From Actinomadura sp. J1-007 (GTDB lineage Bacteria; Actinomycetota; Actinomycetes; Streptosporangiales; Streptosporangiaceae): a stretch of 64,000 bases of DNA. Location: positions 434,001 through 498,000 of the forward strand of contig NZ_WING01000001.1 of the NCBI RefSeq assembly GCF_009793335.1. The letters are read 5' to 3'. This document shows positions 35,719-44,230 of this stretch, in pieces. The notes below the pieces were generated by a model. That model was not told the origin of the DNA. It made no database searches and was given only the letters and a program-made list of their open reading frames with translations. The translations under genes and the position numbers were made by a program. Each line of letters starts with the position of its first letter. Positions within the stretch are counted from its first letter, which is position 1.

Positions 35719-36375
35719 TTATCCCGCCGAGACGCCCCTCAGCAGGGTGTCCACCACCGCTTCGGGGTATCCGGCGGGCAGCCGGTTGCGCGGCGTCTTC
35801 ACCGAGAACGGGCCGACGAGCATCGCCACGGCGACCTCGAACTCCAGGTCGGCGCGCAGCTCGCCGCTCTCGACCCCGCGCCGCAGCACCCCGCGGATGA
35901 TCTCCCGGCGCGGCTCGATGACGTCCTGCTGGTAGCGCGCGTACAGGCCCGGGTACTTCTCCGCGCTGCCGACGACGTTCCAGAAGCACCTGCCGTACTT
36001 GGCGCGCCGGTCCGCGGCGAGGGCGGACGCGAGGGCCACCAGGTCCGCGCGGACCGACTCCCCCGCGGGCTCGGGCAGCGGCGGCTTGGCCTCGGCGAGG
36101 GCGCCGACGATCAGCGCCTCCTTGTTGGGCCAGCGCCGGTAGATCGTGGTCTTGCCGACGCCCGCGCGGGCGGCGACCGCCTCGATCGACACGCCGTCCA
36201 CGCCCGACTCCGCGCCGAGCAGGTCCAGGGTGGCCTCGATGATGGCCTTCTCGGCGCGCTCGCTGCGGGGGCGGCCGGGGGCCCGGCCCGTCCCGGCGGC
36301 CCGGCCGGCCCCGCGGTCGGCGGGGCGGCCGGGCGCCGTCGCGGGCGCGGTGTCGCGGTCTGTCGTCTCGGTCAT
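35719..36375 (-). CDS. TetR family transcriptional regulator
   Basis: 218 residues. A 38-residue Pro/Gly/Arg-rich N-terminal extension, then the TetR HTH (AIIEATLDLLG; VSIEAVAARAGVGKTTIYRRWPNKEALI) and a TetR_C-type ligand domain. It is the second gene after the DHA2 pump, 14 bases downstream of its stop on the same strand, so regulator and pump share a transcript. Palindromic sites upstream of the pump gene are probably its operators, giving autoregulation of the pair. Ligand unknown; probably a toxic organic compound exported by the pump. Confidence 0.9.
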   Translation of the reverse strand: MTETTDRDTAPATAPGRPADRGAGRAAGTGRAPGRPRSERAEKAIIEATLDLLGAESGVDGVSIEAVAARAGVGKTTIYRRWPNKEALIVGALAEAKPPLPEPAGESVRADLVALASALAADRRAKYGRCFWNVVGSAEKYPGLYARYQQDVIEPRREIIRGVLRRGVESGELRADLEFEVAVAMLVGPFSVKTPRNRLPAGYPEAVVDTLLRGVSAG

Positions 36376-36389
36376 CGCAGGTCACGCTC

Positions 36390-37958
36390 TCATACCCGGG
36401 CGTCCTCCGGCTCGCGTTCGGGCTCGGGGAGAGCCGCGGGGGGCGCGGACGCGTCCCGTCCCGGCATCCACTTCAGCACGACCATCGCGCCGAGGAACGC
36501 GATGACGGCGGCGGCGATCGCGGCGGTGTGCATGGCGTGGACGAACGCGGCGTTCGCCGGGTCGATCAGGGCCTGGCCCGCCGGCCCCATCCGTCCGGCG
36601 ACGGCGTGCGTGCTCTCGATCGACTGGCCCGCCGCCTCGCGCGCGCCGGCCGGGAGCGCGGCCAGGTCGCCGCGCAGGTCGTCGCGGTACACCTGGGCGA
36701 CGACCGAGCCGAGGACGGCGACGCCCATGGCGACCGCGACCTGCCGGGCGACGTTGTTGACGGCCGATCCGGCGCCGGCCTTCTCGCGCGGCAGCGCCGA
36801 CATGACCGACTCGGTCGCGGGCGGCATCACGTTGGCCATGCCGGTGCCCTGGACGAAGAAGACCAGGCCGAGCACCCAGAGCGGGGTGTCGGTGCCGACG
36901 AACTGGTAGCCGACGAGCGCGGCGGTGACCAGCAGGAGGCCGACGGTGCAGACGGCCTTGGCGCCGAACCGGCGGACCATGGCCGCGCTGCGCGGCGAGA
37001 AGACGAGCTGCGCCGCCGCGAACGGCAGCACCATCGCGCCGGACTGGAGCGGGGACAGGCCGCGCACCGACTGCATGTAGAAGTTGGAGAAGAAGAACAC
37101 CCCGGCCGCGGCGAAGAAGCACAGCGCGATCGACGCGACGGCGGCCGACATCCGCGGGTCGCGGAACAGCCGCACGTCGAACGCGGGCTGGTCGGCGCGG
37201 GCCTCGTGCCAGACGAACAGCGCGAGCACCGCGAGGCCGGCCACGATCGGGCCGAGCACGCCGAACTCCAGCCAGGCGCCCTTCTCGCCGCCCTGGATGA
37301 TGCCGTACGAGAGCACGATCAGGCCGACGATCGACAGCAGGACGCCCACGGGGTCGAGCCGCCCCGGGCTCGGGTTGCGCGACTCCGGCACGAGGAAGAC
37401 CATCGCGACGACGCCGGCGGCGATCACCGGGACGTTGATCAGGAAGACCGAGCCCCACCAGAAGTGGGCGAGCAGCAGGCCGCCGGTGACCGGCCCGATC
37501 GCGACGGCGAGGCCGACCGCGCCGGCCCAGATGCCGATGGCGCGGGCGCGCTCGGCGGGCTCGAAGACGTTGGTGATGATCGACAGTGTCTGCGGCATGA
37601 CCGCGGCGCCGCCGAGGCCCATCAGGGCGCGGGCCCAGATGAGCTGGTCGGGGGTCTGGGCGTACGCCGACAGCAGCGAGGCGACGGCGAAGACCGCCAT
37701 GCCGCCGATGAGCACCCGCTTGCGGCCGATCCGGTCGCCGATCACGCCGAAGGTGAACAGCAGGCCGGCGAAGACCAGCGTGTAGGAGTTGATCGACCAT
37801 TCGAGCTGGCTCTGCGTCGCGCCGAGGCCCTCGTCGGGGTCGGCGATCGTCTTGAGCGCCACGTTCAGGATGGTGTTGTCGAGCACGACGACGAGCAGGC
37901 CGACGGTCAGCACGCCGAGGATGGGCCAGCGCCGCCGGTGGATGGTCTGCGGATCCAA
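36390..37958 (-). CDS. MFS multidrug transporter, DHA2 (EmrB/QacA) family
   Basis: 522 residues, about 14 transmembrane helices, typical DHA2 length. Helix 1 motif VVLDNTILNVALKTIA, motif A GVIGDRIGRKRVL, motif C GPVTGGLLLAHFWWGSVFLINVP region and a long hydrophilic C-terminus. Proton-driven export of lipophilic drugs or dyes across the membrane. Read from TTG at 37958 (GGAGCGAC just upstream); no ATG or GTG nearby gives the conserved MDPQTIHRRRW start. First gene of a pump-TetR operon; two operator-like palindromes lie upstream. Confidence 0.9.
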   Translation of the reverse strand: MDPQTIHRRRWPILGVLTVGLLVVVLDNTILNVALKTIADPDEGLGATQSQLEWSINSYTLVFAGLLFTFGVIGDRIGRKRVLIGGMAVFAVASLLSAYAQTPDQLIWARALMGLGGAAVMPQTLSIITNVFEPAERARAIGIWAGAVGLAVAIGPVTGGLLLAHFWWGSVFLINVPVIAAGVVAMVFLVPESRNPSPGRLDPVGVLLSIVGLIVLSYGIIQGGEKGAWLEFGVLGPIVAGLAVLALFVWHEARADQPAFDVRLFRDPRMSAAVASIALCFFAAAGVFFFSNFYMQSVRGLSPLQSGAMVLPFAAAQLVFSPRSAAMVRRFGAKAVCTVGLLLVTAALVGYQFVGTDTPLWVLGLVFFVQGTGMANVMPPATESVMSALPREKAGAGSAVNNVARQVAVAMGVAVLGSVVAQVYRDDLRGDLAALPAGAREAAGQSIESTHAVAGRMGPAGQALIDPANAAFVHAMHTAAIAAAVIAFLGAMVVLKWMPGRDASAPPAALPEPEREPEDARV

Positions 37959-37974
37959 GTCGCTCCCAAATTCG

Positions 37975-37993
37975 ATACGAGTACGTTTCGTAA
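37975..37993. promoter_or_regulatory. Imperfect operator-like palindrome near the DHA2 pump start
   Basis: ATACGA (37975-37980), 7 bases, TCGTAA (37988-37993): 5 of 6 positions pair. It shares the ATACG/CGTA core with the perfect palindrome 29 bases upstream, and lies 17 bases before the pump start. Confidence 0.45.
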
Positions 37994-38021
37994 TACGGCG
38001 TCGAGCGTACGCCTCCCCTCT

Positions 38022-38041
38022 ACGATACGCAACCGTATCGT
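38022..38041. promoter_or_regulatory. Perfect 20-bp palindrome, probable TetR operator
   Basis: ACGATACG (38022-38029), CAAC, CGTATCGT (38034-38041). Located 64 bases upstream of the DHA2 pump start and 141 bases upstream of panB. Likely bound by the TetR protein encoded in the pump operon. Confidence 0.75.
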
Positions 38042-38181
38042 TTTGTATTCCCGGGGACGCCTCGGACGCCCGGATGTGACGGAGATCAGGAATCGGGAGG
38101 GGTACCCGAATCGTTCACCAAGTGGCACGATCGGTTCCGTCCGGATACGCCACCGTGGCGATTCGAGACCGGAGGTACTCC

Positions 38182-39030
38182 ATGTCTTCTTCAGCAGCGC
38201 CCGCGCAGCCGACCGCCCTCTACGGCGGCCAGCAGGGGCGAAGGGTCACCGTACGCGACATCGCCGCCGCCAAGGAGCGGCGCGAGAAGTGGCCGATGCT
38301 CACCGCGTACGACGCGCTCACCGCGCGGATCTTCGACGAGGCCGGCATCCCCGTGCTGCTCGTCGGCGACTCCGCCGCGATGGTCGTCTACGGCTACGAC
38401 TCGACCATCCCCGTCACCGTGGACGACCTGATCCCGCTCGCCGCCGCCGTCGTGCGCGGCTCCAAGCGGGCGATGGTGGTCGCCGACCTGCCGTTCGGCT
38501 CGTACCAGACCGGCGTCCCCGAGGCGCTCGCGAACGCGACCCGGTTCATGAAGGAGACCGGCGCGCACGCGATCAAGCTGGAGGGCGGCCGGCGGATCCT
38601 CCCGCAGGTCGAGGCCATGGTCGCCGCGGGCATCCCGGTGATGGCCCACCTCGGCCTCACCCCGCAGTCGGTGAACGTCTTCGGCGGCTACCGGGTGCAG
38701 GGCCGCGGCGAGTCCGGCGAGGAGCTGCTCACCGACGCCAAGTCGCTGGAGGCCGCGGGCGCGTTCTCGGTCGTCCTCGAATGCGTGCCCGAGGACCTGG
38801 CCGCCCGCGTCACCTCGTCGCTGTCGATCCCGACGATCGGCATCGGCGGCGGCAACCAGACCGACGCGCAGGTCCTGGTGTGGCAGGACATGGCCGGGCT
38901 GACCCCGCACACCGCCAAGTTCGTCAAGAAGTACGCCGACCTCGGCGCCGCGCTCGGCGACGCCGCCCGCACGTACGCCGACGAGGTCGTCAACGGCGTC
39001 TACCCGGCGCCCGAGCACTCCTACCGCTGA
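38182..39030 (+). CDS. panB: 3-methyl-2-oxobutanoate hydroxymethyltransferase
   Basis: 282 residues. First committed step of pantothenate/CoA synthesis, ketoisovalerate to ketopantoate using methylene-tetrahydrofolate. Conserved residues at family spacing: Mg ligands D63 (VGDSAAM), D102 (ADLPFGSY) and E134 (KLEGG), and the general base E200 ([11 protein letters not shown]); [10 protein letters not shown] is the PanB fingerprint. ATG with GGAGGT 5 bases before sets the start; a frame 20 codons longer is not supported. Divergent from the pump operon, alone. In mycobacteria panB follows the glnA2 region (Rv2225), so it is another member of the conserved neighbourhood. Confidence 0.95.
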   Translation: MSSSAAPAQPTALYGGQQGRRVTVRDIAAAKERREKWPMLTAYDALTARIFDEAGIPVLLVGDSAAMVVYGYDSTIPVTVDDLIPLAAAVVRGSKRAMVVADLPFGSYQTGVPEALANATRFMKETGAHAIKLEGGRRILPQVEAMVAAGIPVMAHLGLTPQSVNVFGGYRVQGRGESGEELLTDAKSLEAAGAFSVVLECVPEDLAARVTSSLSIPTIGIGGGNQTDAQVLVWQDMAGLTPHTAKFVKKYADLGAALGDAARTYADEVVNGVYPAPEHSYR

Positions 39031-39082
39031 TCCCCGGGCCCCGGACCCCGGCGCGCGGGCCCGCCCGCCCCTCGCGGCGCGG

Positions 39083-39856
39083 TCAGGCCGTCGCGTCGGG
39101 GTTCGCGCGTGCGGCCTCGGGCGTGTGCGAGCCGTCCCCCTGCCCGGAGCCTCCGGCGCGTCCGCCGCCCGCGCTCCCCGCGCCGTTGCGGGGCGGCGGG
39201 ACGGACGCCCTCGGGGGGTCCGCCGAGATCTCCTCGCGGAGGGTGTCGACGGCCGCGCTCAGCACGTCCGGCCCGGCGACGTTCATCAGCAGCAGGCCGA
39301 GGTTGAGCGCCATCTGCCCGTCGGTCATCTCGCTGCCCGCGAGGGCGTCCACCGCCGTGCGCAGGTCGGCCTGGTCCTCGGCGGAGACGTTCTGGAGCAG
39401 GCCGAGGCAGTAGGTGGGCAGCGCCAGCCGCGACCGGGCGAACGACACGCCCCGCATGATCTCGCCCGCCTCCTGCGCGCGGGTCTTGGCCTGCATCCGG
39501 TCCACGCCGCGGTCGGCGGCGGCGAGCAGCGAGGTCAGCAGCGTGCTCGGCCCGACCGCCACATCCTCGTCGCCCACCCGCACCGTGAACACCGCGCTGC
39601 GGAACACCATCATCGAGCCGAGGCTCGCGACGAGCACCTGCGTGGCGGACGCGACGTCCGGCGACCGCACGCCGAACCTCCAGTCGAAGGTGTGCAGCAG
39701 CAGCAGCGACCCCGCGCCGGCCGCCCCGTTGATCAGCACGTACGCCCAGGTGCTCGGGACGCGCAGCAGCGTGGCCGGGCGGTCCCGGTAGCGGCTGATC
39801 AGCTCGGCGACCCCGACCAGGCAGCTCAGCGAGACCGCGACGAGGTAACCGGTCAT
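39083..39856 (-). CDS. Hypothetical membrane protein
   Basis: 257 residues. N-terminal transmembrane helix (VAVSLSCLVGVAELIS), a second (STWAYVLINGAAGAGSLLLL) and a third weaker one (TQVLVASLGSMMVFRSAVF); then a cytoplasmic helical domain (MQAKTRAQEAGEIMRGVSF, LPTYCLGLLQNVSAED) and a Gly/Ser/Pro-rich disordered tail. No family recognised. ATG overlaps the stop of the upstream HTH gene by 4 bases (ATGA), so the two are translationally coupled and likely act together. Ends 52 bases from the convergent panB stop. Confidence 0.65.
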   Translation of the reverse strand: MTGYLVAVSLSCLVGVAELISRYRDRPATLLRVPSTWAYVLINGAAGAGSLLLLHTFDWRFGVRSPDVASATQVLVASLGSMMVFRSAVFTVRVGDEDVAVGPSTLLTSLLAAADRGVDRMQAKTRAQEAGEIMRGVSFARSRLALPTYCLGLLQNVSAEDQADLRTAVDALAGSEMTDGQMALNLGLLLMNVAGPDVLSAAVDTLREEISADPPRASVPPPRNGAGSAGGGRAGGSGQGDGSHTPEAARANPDATA

Positions 39857-40284
39857 GCAGCGGGCCCGCCGGCGCTCCCCGCGCCGCGCGCGCCGCCCGC
39901 TCCCGGCCCCGGGCCGCCCGTGCCCGCCGCCGGGCCGTCCGTGCCGGGTGCGGGGTCGCCGGTGAGCCGGACGACCTCGTCGATCTCGTGCTCGACCGCG
40001 ACCAGGCCCTGGTCGCGGAGCCGTTCGACGGCGTCGGCGACCTCCAGCAGCCCGAGCCGGGTGGCGTGGTGGATCTGCTCCAGCGTGAGCGGGCCCCGGG
40101 CCGCGCGGAGCCGTTCGAGGACGCGGCCGCGCGCGTCGGCGGCGCCCACGTCGTCGCCGTGGCCCTGCCCGGTGCGGGCCGGCTCCGCCGGTGGGGGGAC
40201 GGAGCGGGGGGCGGTCACGCCTGCGCCGCGTCCCTGAGTGGTGAGGAACGTGCTCCACGGGTCCGCCGACCGGATCTGCCTCAT
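39853..40284 (-). CDS. Small protein with winged-helix-like domain
   Basis: 143 residues. Central stretch LTLEQIHHATRLGLLEVADA and VERLRDQGLVAVEHEIDEVVRLT has the helix-turn-helix-wing pattern of MarR-like DNA-binding domains; N- and C-termini are disordered and Gly/Pro/Ala-rich. Could be a transcription regulator or a protein-interaction module. ATG at 40284 with AGGTGAAG immediately before; a start 25 codons upstream is less likely. Coupled by a 4-base overlap to the membrane protein gene downstream. Not assignable to a named family from sequence alone. Confidence 0.6.
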   Translation of the reverse strand: MRQIRSADPWSTFLTTQGRGAGVTAPRSVPPPAEPARTGQGHGDDVGAADARGRVLERLRAARGPLTLEQIHHATRLGLLEVADAVERLRDQGLVAVEHEIDEVVRLTGDPAPGTDGPAAGTGGPGPGAGGARGAGSAGGPAA

Positions 40285-40476
40285 CTTCACCTGCCCTGTC
40301 GCGTTCCGATCATATGGCGCGCCGGGGCGGGAACGGCGCGATGACCGGAAAAGTCCCATCCCCCAACATGCGCACTTGGACGCGCGCCGTCCAGGCTCCG
40401 CTCCGGCCGGTCCCGGAAGAATCGCCCCGCGGCCACCCGTCCGCGCGGGCGCCCGGTGGAACCCGGTGCCGTACGG

Positions 40477-41535
40477 CTACCGCTCCTCGCCGTCCGCGGC
40501 GTGCTCGCCCGCGCGCGGGGACGAGCGCGCCACGATGAGCCGGTCGCCGTCCCGCAGCAGGGAGCAGGCCGCGTGGTCGTACGGCAGCGTGCGGCCGTCG
40601 CGGACGATCGCGAGCGCGGGCTCGGGCACCGCCGAGATCGGGCCGCCGGTCTCCTCCGGGCGCACGTCGCGCTCGACCAGGTCGAGCCCGCTGCCCTGGT
40701 CGAGCAGGTCCTCGATGACCTCGCTGACGTGCGGCTGGCCGGTCGACACCCCGAGCAGCCGCCCGGCCGCCTCGGACGAGGTGACCACGTGGTCGGCGCC
40801 GCTCTGCCGCAGCAGCGGGACGTTCTCCGACTCGCGCACGGCCGCCTGGATGCCGGCCCGGGGGTTGAGCTGCCGGGCGGTCAGGGTGATCAGCACGGCG
40901 GTGTCGTCGCGGGCGCTGGCGACGACGATCTCGCGGGCGCGCTGCACCGCCGCCTGCTTCAGCACCGCGCTGCGGGTGGCGTCGCCGACGATGCCGACGA
41001 AGCCCGCCTCGGCGGCCTCGCCGACCACGCGGGGGTCGGGGTCCACCACGACGATCGACTCGCGGTCGACGCCGCTGCCGAGCAGGGTCTTGATGGCGCT
41101 GCGGCCCTTGGTGCCGTAGCCGGCCACCACGATGTGGTCGCGCACGCGGGCCCTCCAACGGGTCTTGCGCCAGTCCTCGCGGGTGCGCTCGGCGAGCACC
41201 TCCAGGGTGGTGCCGACGAGGACGATCAGGAACAGCACCCGGACCGGCGTCACGAAGACGGTGTTGACCAGCCGCGCCGTCTCGCTGACCGGCGTGATGT
41301 CGCCGTAGCCGGTCGTGGAGACGCTCACGGTGGCGTAGTAGAAGCAGTCGAGCAGCGAGAGCGTGCCGCCGGCGGTGTCGCGGTAGCCGCGGCGCCCGAG
41401 GTAGACGACGGCGACGACCGCGAACAGCAGCAGCAGGGCGATGCCGACGCGCTTCAGCACCGCGCGGAGCGGGCCGACGCGGGCCTTGGGCAGCAGGACC
41501 CTGGGCCGTCCCCCCGAGGGGCCCTCCTCGATCAC
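40477..41535 (-). CDS. Potassium channel with RCK (TrkA-N/TrkA-C) domains
   Basis: 352 residues. Two transmembrane helices (VGIALLLLFAVVAVVYLG; TPVRVLFLIVLVGTTLEVLA) around a pore loop with selectivity filter TTGYGD at residues 74-79, then an RCK_N nucleotide-binding domain (HIVVAGYGTKGRSAIKTLL; IVVVDPDPRVVGEAAEAG; GDATRSAVLKQA) and a C-terminal RCK_C domain (ALAIVRDGRTL). MthK-like K+ channel gated by nucleotide or ion binding to the RCK ring. GTG start is leaderless (TATCGT 6 bases before). Next upstream on the same strand is F420H2:NADP oxidoreductase, not obviously related. Confidence 0.92.
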   Translation of the reverse strand: MIEEGPSGGRPRVLLPKARVGPLRAVLKRVGIALLLLFAVVAVVYLGRRGYRDTAGGTLSLLDCFYYATVSVSTTGYGDITPVSETARLVNTVFVTPVRVLFLIVLVGTTLEVLAERTREDWRKTRWRARVRDHIVVAGYGTKGRSAIKTLLGSGVDRESIVVVDPDPRVVGEAAEAGFVGIVGDATRSAVLKQAAVQRAREIVVASARDDTAVLITLTARQLNPRAGIQAAVRESENVPLLRQSGADHVVTSSEAAGRLLGVSTGQPHVSEVIEDLLDQGSGLDLVERDVRPEETGGPISAVPEPALAIVRDGRTLPYDHAACSLLRDGDRLIVARSSPRAGEHAADGEER

Positions 41536-41541
41536 CCCGCC

Positions 41542-41547
41542 ACGATA
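41542..41547 (-). promoter_or_regulatory. -10 hexamer TATCGT, leaderless start of the K+ channel gene
   Basis: Minus strand: TATCGT, then GGCGGG, then GTG at 41535. Confidence 0.5.
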
Positions 41548-41605
41548 GTGAATCCCCGGCGCGCCCGCGCCCGCGCGCTGGGCCCGCGGTCGCCGCGGCG
41601 CCCGA

Positions 41606-42298
41606 TCAGACGTCGGTGATGCGCAGCCCGGCGTGGGCCTTGTAGCGGCGGTTGATGGAGATCAGGTTGGCGGTGAACGCCTCGATCTGATGGGCGTTGT
41701 GCAGCTTGCCGCCGTAGATGCCGCGCATGCCGGGGATGCGTCCGGCGAGGGCCTGGACGAGGTCGGTCGCCTCCCGGTCGTCGCCGAGCACCAGCACGTC
41801 CAGCGCCATCTCGTCCACCTCGGGGTCGAGCAGCAGCTTGGCCGACACGTGGTGGAACGCGGCGACCACGCGGCTGTCCGGCAGGACGGCGGCGGCCTGC
41901 TGCGCGGCGCTGCCCTCCTCGACCGGCAGCGCGTACATGCCCTTGCCCTTCTCGAAGCCGAGCGGGTTCACGCAGTCGACCACGATCCTGCCGCTCAGCT
42001 CCGCGCGCAGCGACTCCAGCGTGGCCTTGTGGCCGTCCCACGGCACCGCGACGATCACCACGTCGGACTCCCCCGCCGCGACCGGGTTCTCCGCGCCCCG
42101 GACCGGCAGCCCCGCGCCGAGGTCGTCGGCGGCCTGCTGGGCGCGCTCGGCCTTGCGCGAGCCGATCGTCACCCGGTGCCCGGCGAGGGCGAACCGGCGG
42201 GCGAGGCCCTTGCCCTGGTCGCCGGTGCCGCCGAGGATGCCGATGCTCAGGCCGCTCGCGTCGGGCAGGTCGTACGGGGTCTTCTGCTGCTCAGTCAT
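41606..42298 (-). CDS. npdG: F420H2:NADP+ oxidoreductase
   Basis: 230 residues. NpdG/Fno family: N-terminal NADP-binding fold IGILGGTGDQGKGLARRFA, then IGSRKAERA, VVIVAVPWDGH, and VVDCVNPLGFEKG, ending with LHNAHQIEAFTANLISINRR. The enzyme moves hydride between NADPH and cofactor F420 in the cytoplasm, supplying or draining reduced F420 for the LLM-class oxidoreductases, two of which are encoded near 56 kb in this window. ATG start at 42298; no strong ribosome site, although CAGACT lies 7 bases upstream. Presence of this gene is evidence that the organism makes F420. Confidence 0.93.
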   Translation of the reverse strand: MTEQQKTPYDLPDASGLSIGILGGTGDQGKGLARRFALAGHRVTIGSRKAERAQQAADDLGAGLPVRGAENPVAAGESDVVIVAVPWDGHKATLESLRAELSGRIVVDCVNPLGFEKGKGMYALPVEEGSAAQQAAAVLPDSRVVAAFHHVSAKLLLDPEVDEMALDVLVLGDDREATDLVQALAGRIPGMRGIYGGKLHNAHQIEAFTANLISINRRYKAHAGLRITDV

Positions 42299-42397
42299 GT
42301 CCGCGAGTCTGCCAGGTGGCGTCCCGGCGGGACCGATCCGGCCTCCCGGGTGCCGGAAACCGCCTGCTCCCGGCGGGACGTGAGGCACCATGGTCCC

Positions 42398-42997
42398 GTG
42401 GACGCCGAACAGGTGACGATGCTGCGCGAGGTGCTCGCGGCCACGGGCTGGCTGGACCGCACCCAGGAGTTCGGACGGGCGCTGCGGGTCACGTCCCGCA
42501 CGCCGGGCGGGCTGATGCTCGTGGGCACCCCGGGCGACGACCCGTGGCACCTGGCGGCGCATCTCGACGACGAGAGCAGGCTCGGCGGGCTGCCGGGCCT
42601 CGCACCCACGCTGGTGCGGTGGGCGCCGCCGCCGGACGCGCCGCCGCATCTCAAGGTCGGGCTCGAACGGCTGGAGGAGGCCCGGCGGGGCGAGACGCTG
42701 TTCGTGGTCGCCGAGGAGGAGGCGCCCGTCCCGCTGCTGGAACGGGTCGACGACGCGCGCCGCACGGGCGCGGTGATCCTCGCGCTGGAGGGCGGCGACG
42801 AGGAGCTGCGCGGCCTCGCGCACGAGGCGCTGACCGTGCCCGCGAGCGAGCCCCTCGTGTCGTTCGACGGGGCCCAGCACCTGGTCAGCGCGGCGGCGGG
42901 CGAGGACCCGGCCGCGCTCCGCGCCGAGCGCGGCAGGGGCCTGCGGGGACGGCTCGCCAGGCTCCTGGAGACGGTCAGCGGCCCCACGCTCGACTGA
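42398..42997 (+). CDS. Hypothetical protein, no recognised domain
   Basis: 199 residues, acidic, no signal peptide or membrane segment. Starts MDAEQVTMLREVLAATGWLD if GTG 42398 is used. Recognisable patterns are only local: DPWHLAAHLDDESRL, a tract of P and L, ETLFVVAEEEAP and a basic RGLRGRLARLLE helix near the end. Similar proteins are probably common in this group but I cannot name a family. Divergent from npdG with 99 bases between starts; convergent with the small gene at 43040 and separated from it by a strong hairpin. Confidence 0.6.
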   Translation: MDAEQVTMLREVLAATGWLDRTQEFGRALRVTSRTPGGLMLVGTPGDDPWHLAAHLDDESRLGGLPGLAPTLVRWAPPPDAPPHLKVGLERLEEARRGETLFVVAEEEAPVPLLERVDDARRTGAVILALEGGDEELRGLAHEALTVPASEPLVSFDGAQHLVSAAAGEDPAALRAERGRGLRGRLARLLETVSGPTLD

Positions 42998-43000
42998 GCC

Positions 43001-43024
43001 CCCTCCGGACACCCGTCCGGAGGG
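43001..43024. terminator. Bidirectional terminator
   Basis: CCCTCCGGAC (43001-43010) pairs perfectly with GTCCGGAGGG (43015-43024), 4-base loop, between the converging genes ending at 42997 and 43040. Confidence 0.88.
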
Positions 43025-43039
43025 CGCTCCCGGTCGTCC

Positions 43040-43231
43040 TCAGTCGTCCTCGTCGCGGTCCTGGCGCCGCCACGCCTCGTTGCGCTCGCGGGCGAGGGCC
43101 AGCGCGCCGGCCGCGTCGGACTCGGAGGCGTACGGGCCCATCCGGTCCTTGCCCGGGCAGCCGGGCCCGTGCTCGACCCGCATGTGCCTGAGGCAGAACC
43201 ACCAGTCGCCGTCGGTCTCGTCACCGCTCAT
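43040..43231 (-). CDS. Small conserved actinobacterial protein
   Basis: 63 residues: MSGDETDGDWWFCLRHMRVE, then GPGCPGKDRMGPYASESDAA and a helical ALALARERNEAWRRQ. The pattern WW-C-H-x8-C-x3-DRMGPY is a recurrent actinobacterial small-protein motif; the Cys/His pair could bind a metal but no function is known to me. ATG preceded by CGGAGGA 8 bases upstream, a good ribosome site. Located divergent from map (69 bases between starts). Confidence 0.75.
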   Translation of the reverse strand: MSGDETDGDWWFCLRHMRVEHGPGCPGKDRMGPYASESDAAGALALARERNEAWRRQDRDEDD

Positions 43232-43286
43232 GGGGAATCCTCCGCTCTCGCCGCCGCCTCCGGATTCGTGCCCGGCCGCGGCTGAC

Positions 43287-43292
43287 TACACT
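43287..43292 (+). promoter_or_regulatory. -10 hexamer TACACT, leaderless start of map
   Basis: TACACT, then CCATCACT, then ATG at 43301; the missing ribosome site supports leaderless initiation. Confidence 0.5.
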
Positions 43293-43300
43293 CCATCACT

Positions 43301-44152
43301 ATGACGACCCAACTACTCCGGCCCGGTCACGTGTCTCCCATGCGCAAGGTTCCCGCGCACATCGCGCGGCCGGAGTACGTGGGAAAGAAGCGCCCGAAGA
43401 CCGGCGAGCCCGACGTCAAGACCCCTGAGATCATCGAGAAGATGCGGGTGGCGGGCAGGATCGCCGCGCAGGCGCTCGAAGAGGTCGGCAAGCACATCCG
43501 GCCGGGGGTCACCACCGACGAGCTCGACGGGATCGGGCACGAGTTCATGCTCGACCACGGGGCCTACCCGTCCACGCTCGGCTACCGCGGGTTCCCGAAG
43601 TCGCTGTGCACCTCGATCAACGAGGTGATCTGCCACGGCATCCCCGACGACACGGTGCTGCGCGACGGCGACATCATCAACATCGACATCACCGCGTTCG
43701 TGGACGGCGTGCACGGCGACACCGACGCGACGTTCCTGTGCGGGGACGTCGACGAGGAGTCGCGGCTGCTGGTCGAGCGGACGCACGAGGCGATGATGCG
43801 CGGCATCAAGGCCGTCAAGCCGGGCCGGGCGCTCAACGTGATCGGCCGGGTCATCGAGTCGTACGCCAAGCGGTTCGGCTACGGGGTGGTGCGCGACTTC
43901 ACCGGGCACGGGATCGGGACGACGTTCCACTCGGGCCTGGTCGTCCCGCACTTCGACGACCCGGCGGCGACCACGCTGATCGAGCCGGGCATGACGTTCA
44001 CGATCGAGCCGATGCTGACGCTCGGGTCGTTCGACTACGACATGTGGGCCGACGGCTGGACGGTCGTGACGAAGGACCGCAGGCGGACGGCGCAGTTCGA
44101 GCACACGCTGCTGGTGACCGATGACGGCCACGAGATCCTGACCCTTCCATAA
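43301..44152 (+). CDS. map: Methionine aminopeptidase, type Ic
   Basis: 283 residues. Removes the initiator methionine from new proteins. All five metal ligands are present at the family spacing: D129, D140, H203, E236 and E267, plus the catalytic H112 in CHGIP. The first about 40 residues ([20 protein letters not shown]) are the extension that marks actinobacterial type Ic enzymes, which contains an SH3-binding-like Pro-rich stretch. Start ATG is leaderless by the TACACT hexamer; no upstream start is better. Second map genes are frequent in actinobacteria; this one is probably not tied to secY. Confidence 0.96.
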   Translation: MTTQLLRPGHVSPMRKVPAHIARPEYVGKKRPKTGEPDVKTPEIIEKMRVAGRIAAQALEEVGKHIRPGVTTDELDGIGHEFMLDHGAYPSTLGYRGFPKSLCTSINEVICHGIPDDTVLRDGDIINIDITAFVDGVHGDTDATFLCGDVDEESRLLVERTHEAMMRGIKAVKPGRALNVIGRVIESYAKRFGYGVVRDFTGHGIGTTFHSGLVVPHFDDPAATTLIEPGMTFTIEPMLTLGSFDYDMWADGWTVVTKDRRRTAQFEHTLLVTDDGHEILTLP

Positions 44153-44187
44153 CCCCCTCCCGGCCGCTCGCCCGGGTACAAAAAGGA

Positions 44188-44230
44188 TCTAGAGTCCACA
44201 TCACCCATACCGGCCGGGAGATCCTCTAGA
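44188..44230. promoter_or_regulatory. Inverted repeat and -10 element in front of the ComEA-like gene
   Basis: TCTAGAG (44188-44194) and CTCTAGA (44224-44230, ending on the A of the start codon) form a 7-bp inverted repeat over 43 bases; inside the first arm lies TAGAGT (44190-44195), a good -10 hexamer. A second offset pair AGGATCT (44184-44190) and AGATCCT (44219-44225) is also symmetric. Possible autoregulatory or structure-forming leader. Confidence 0.5.
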
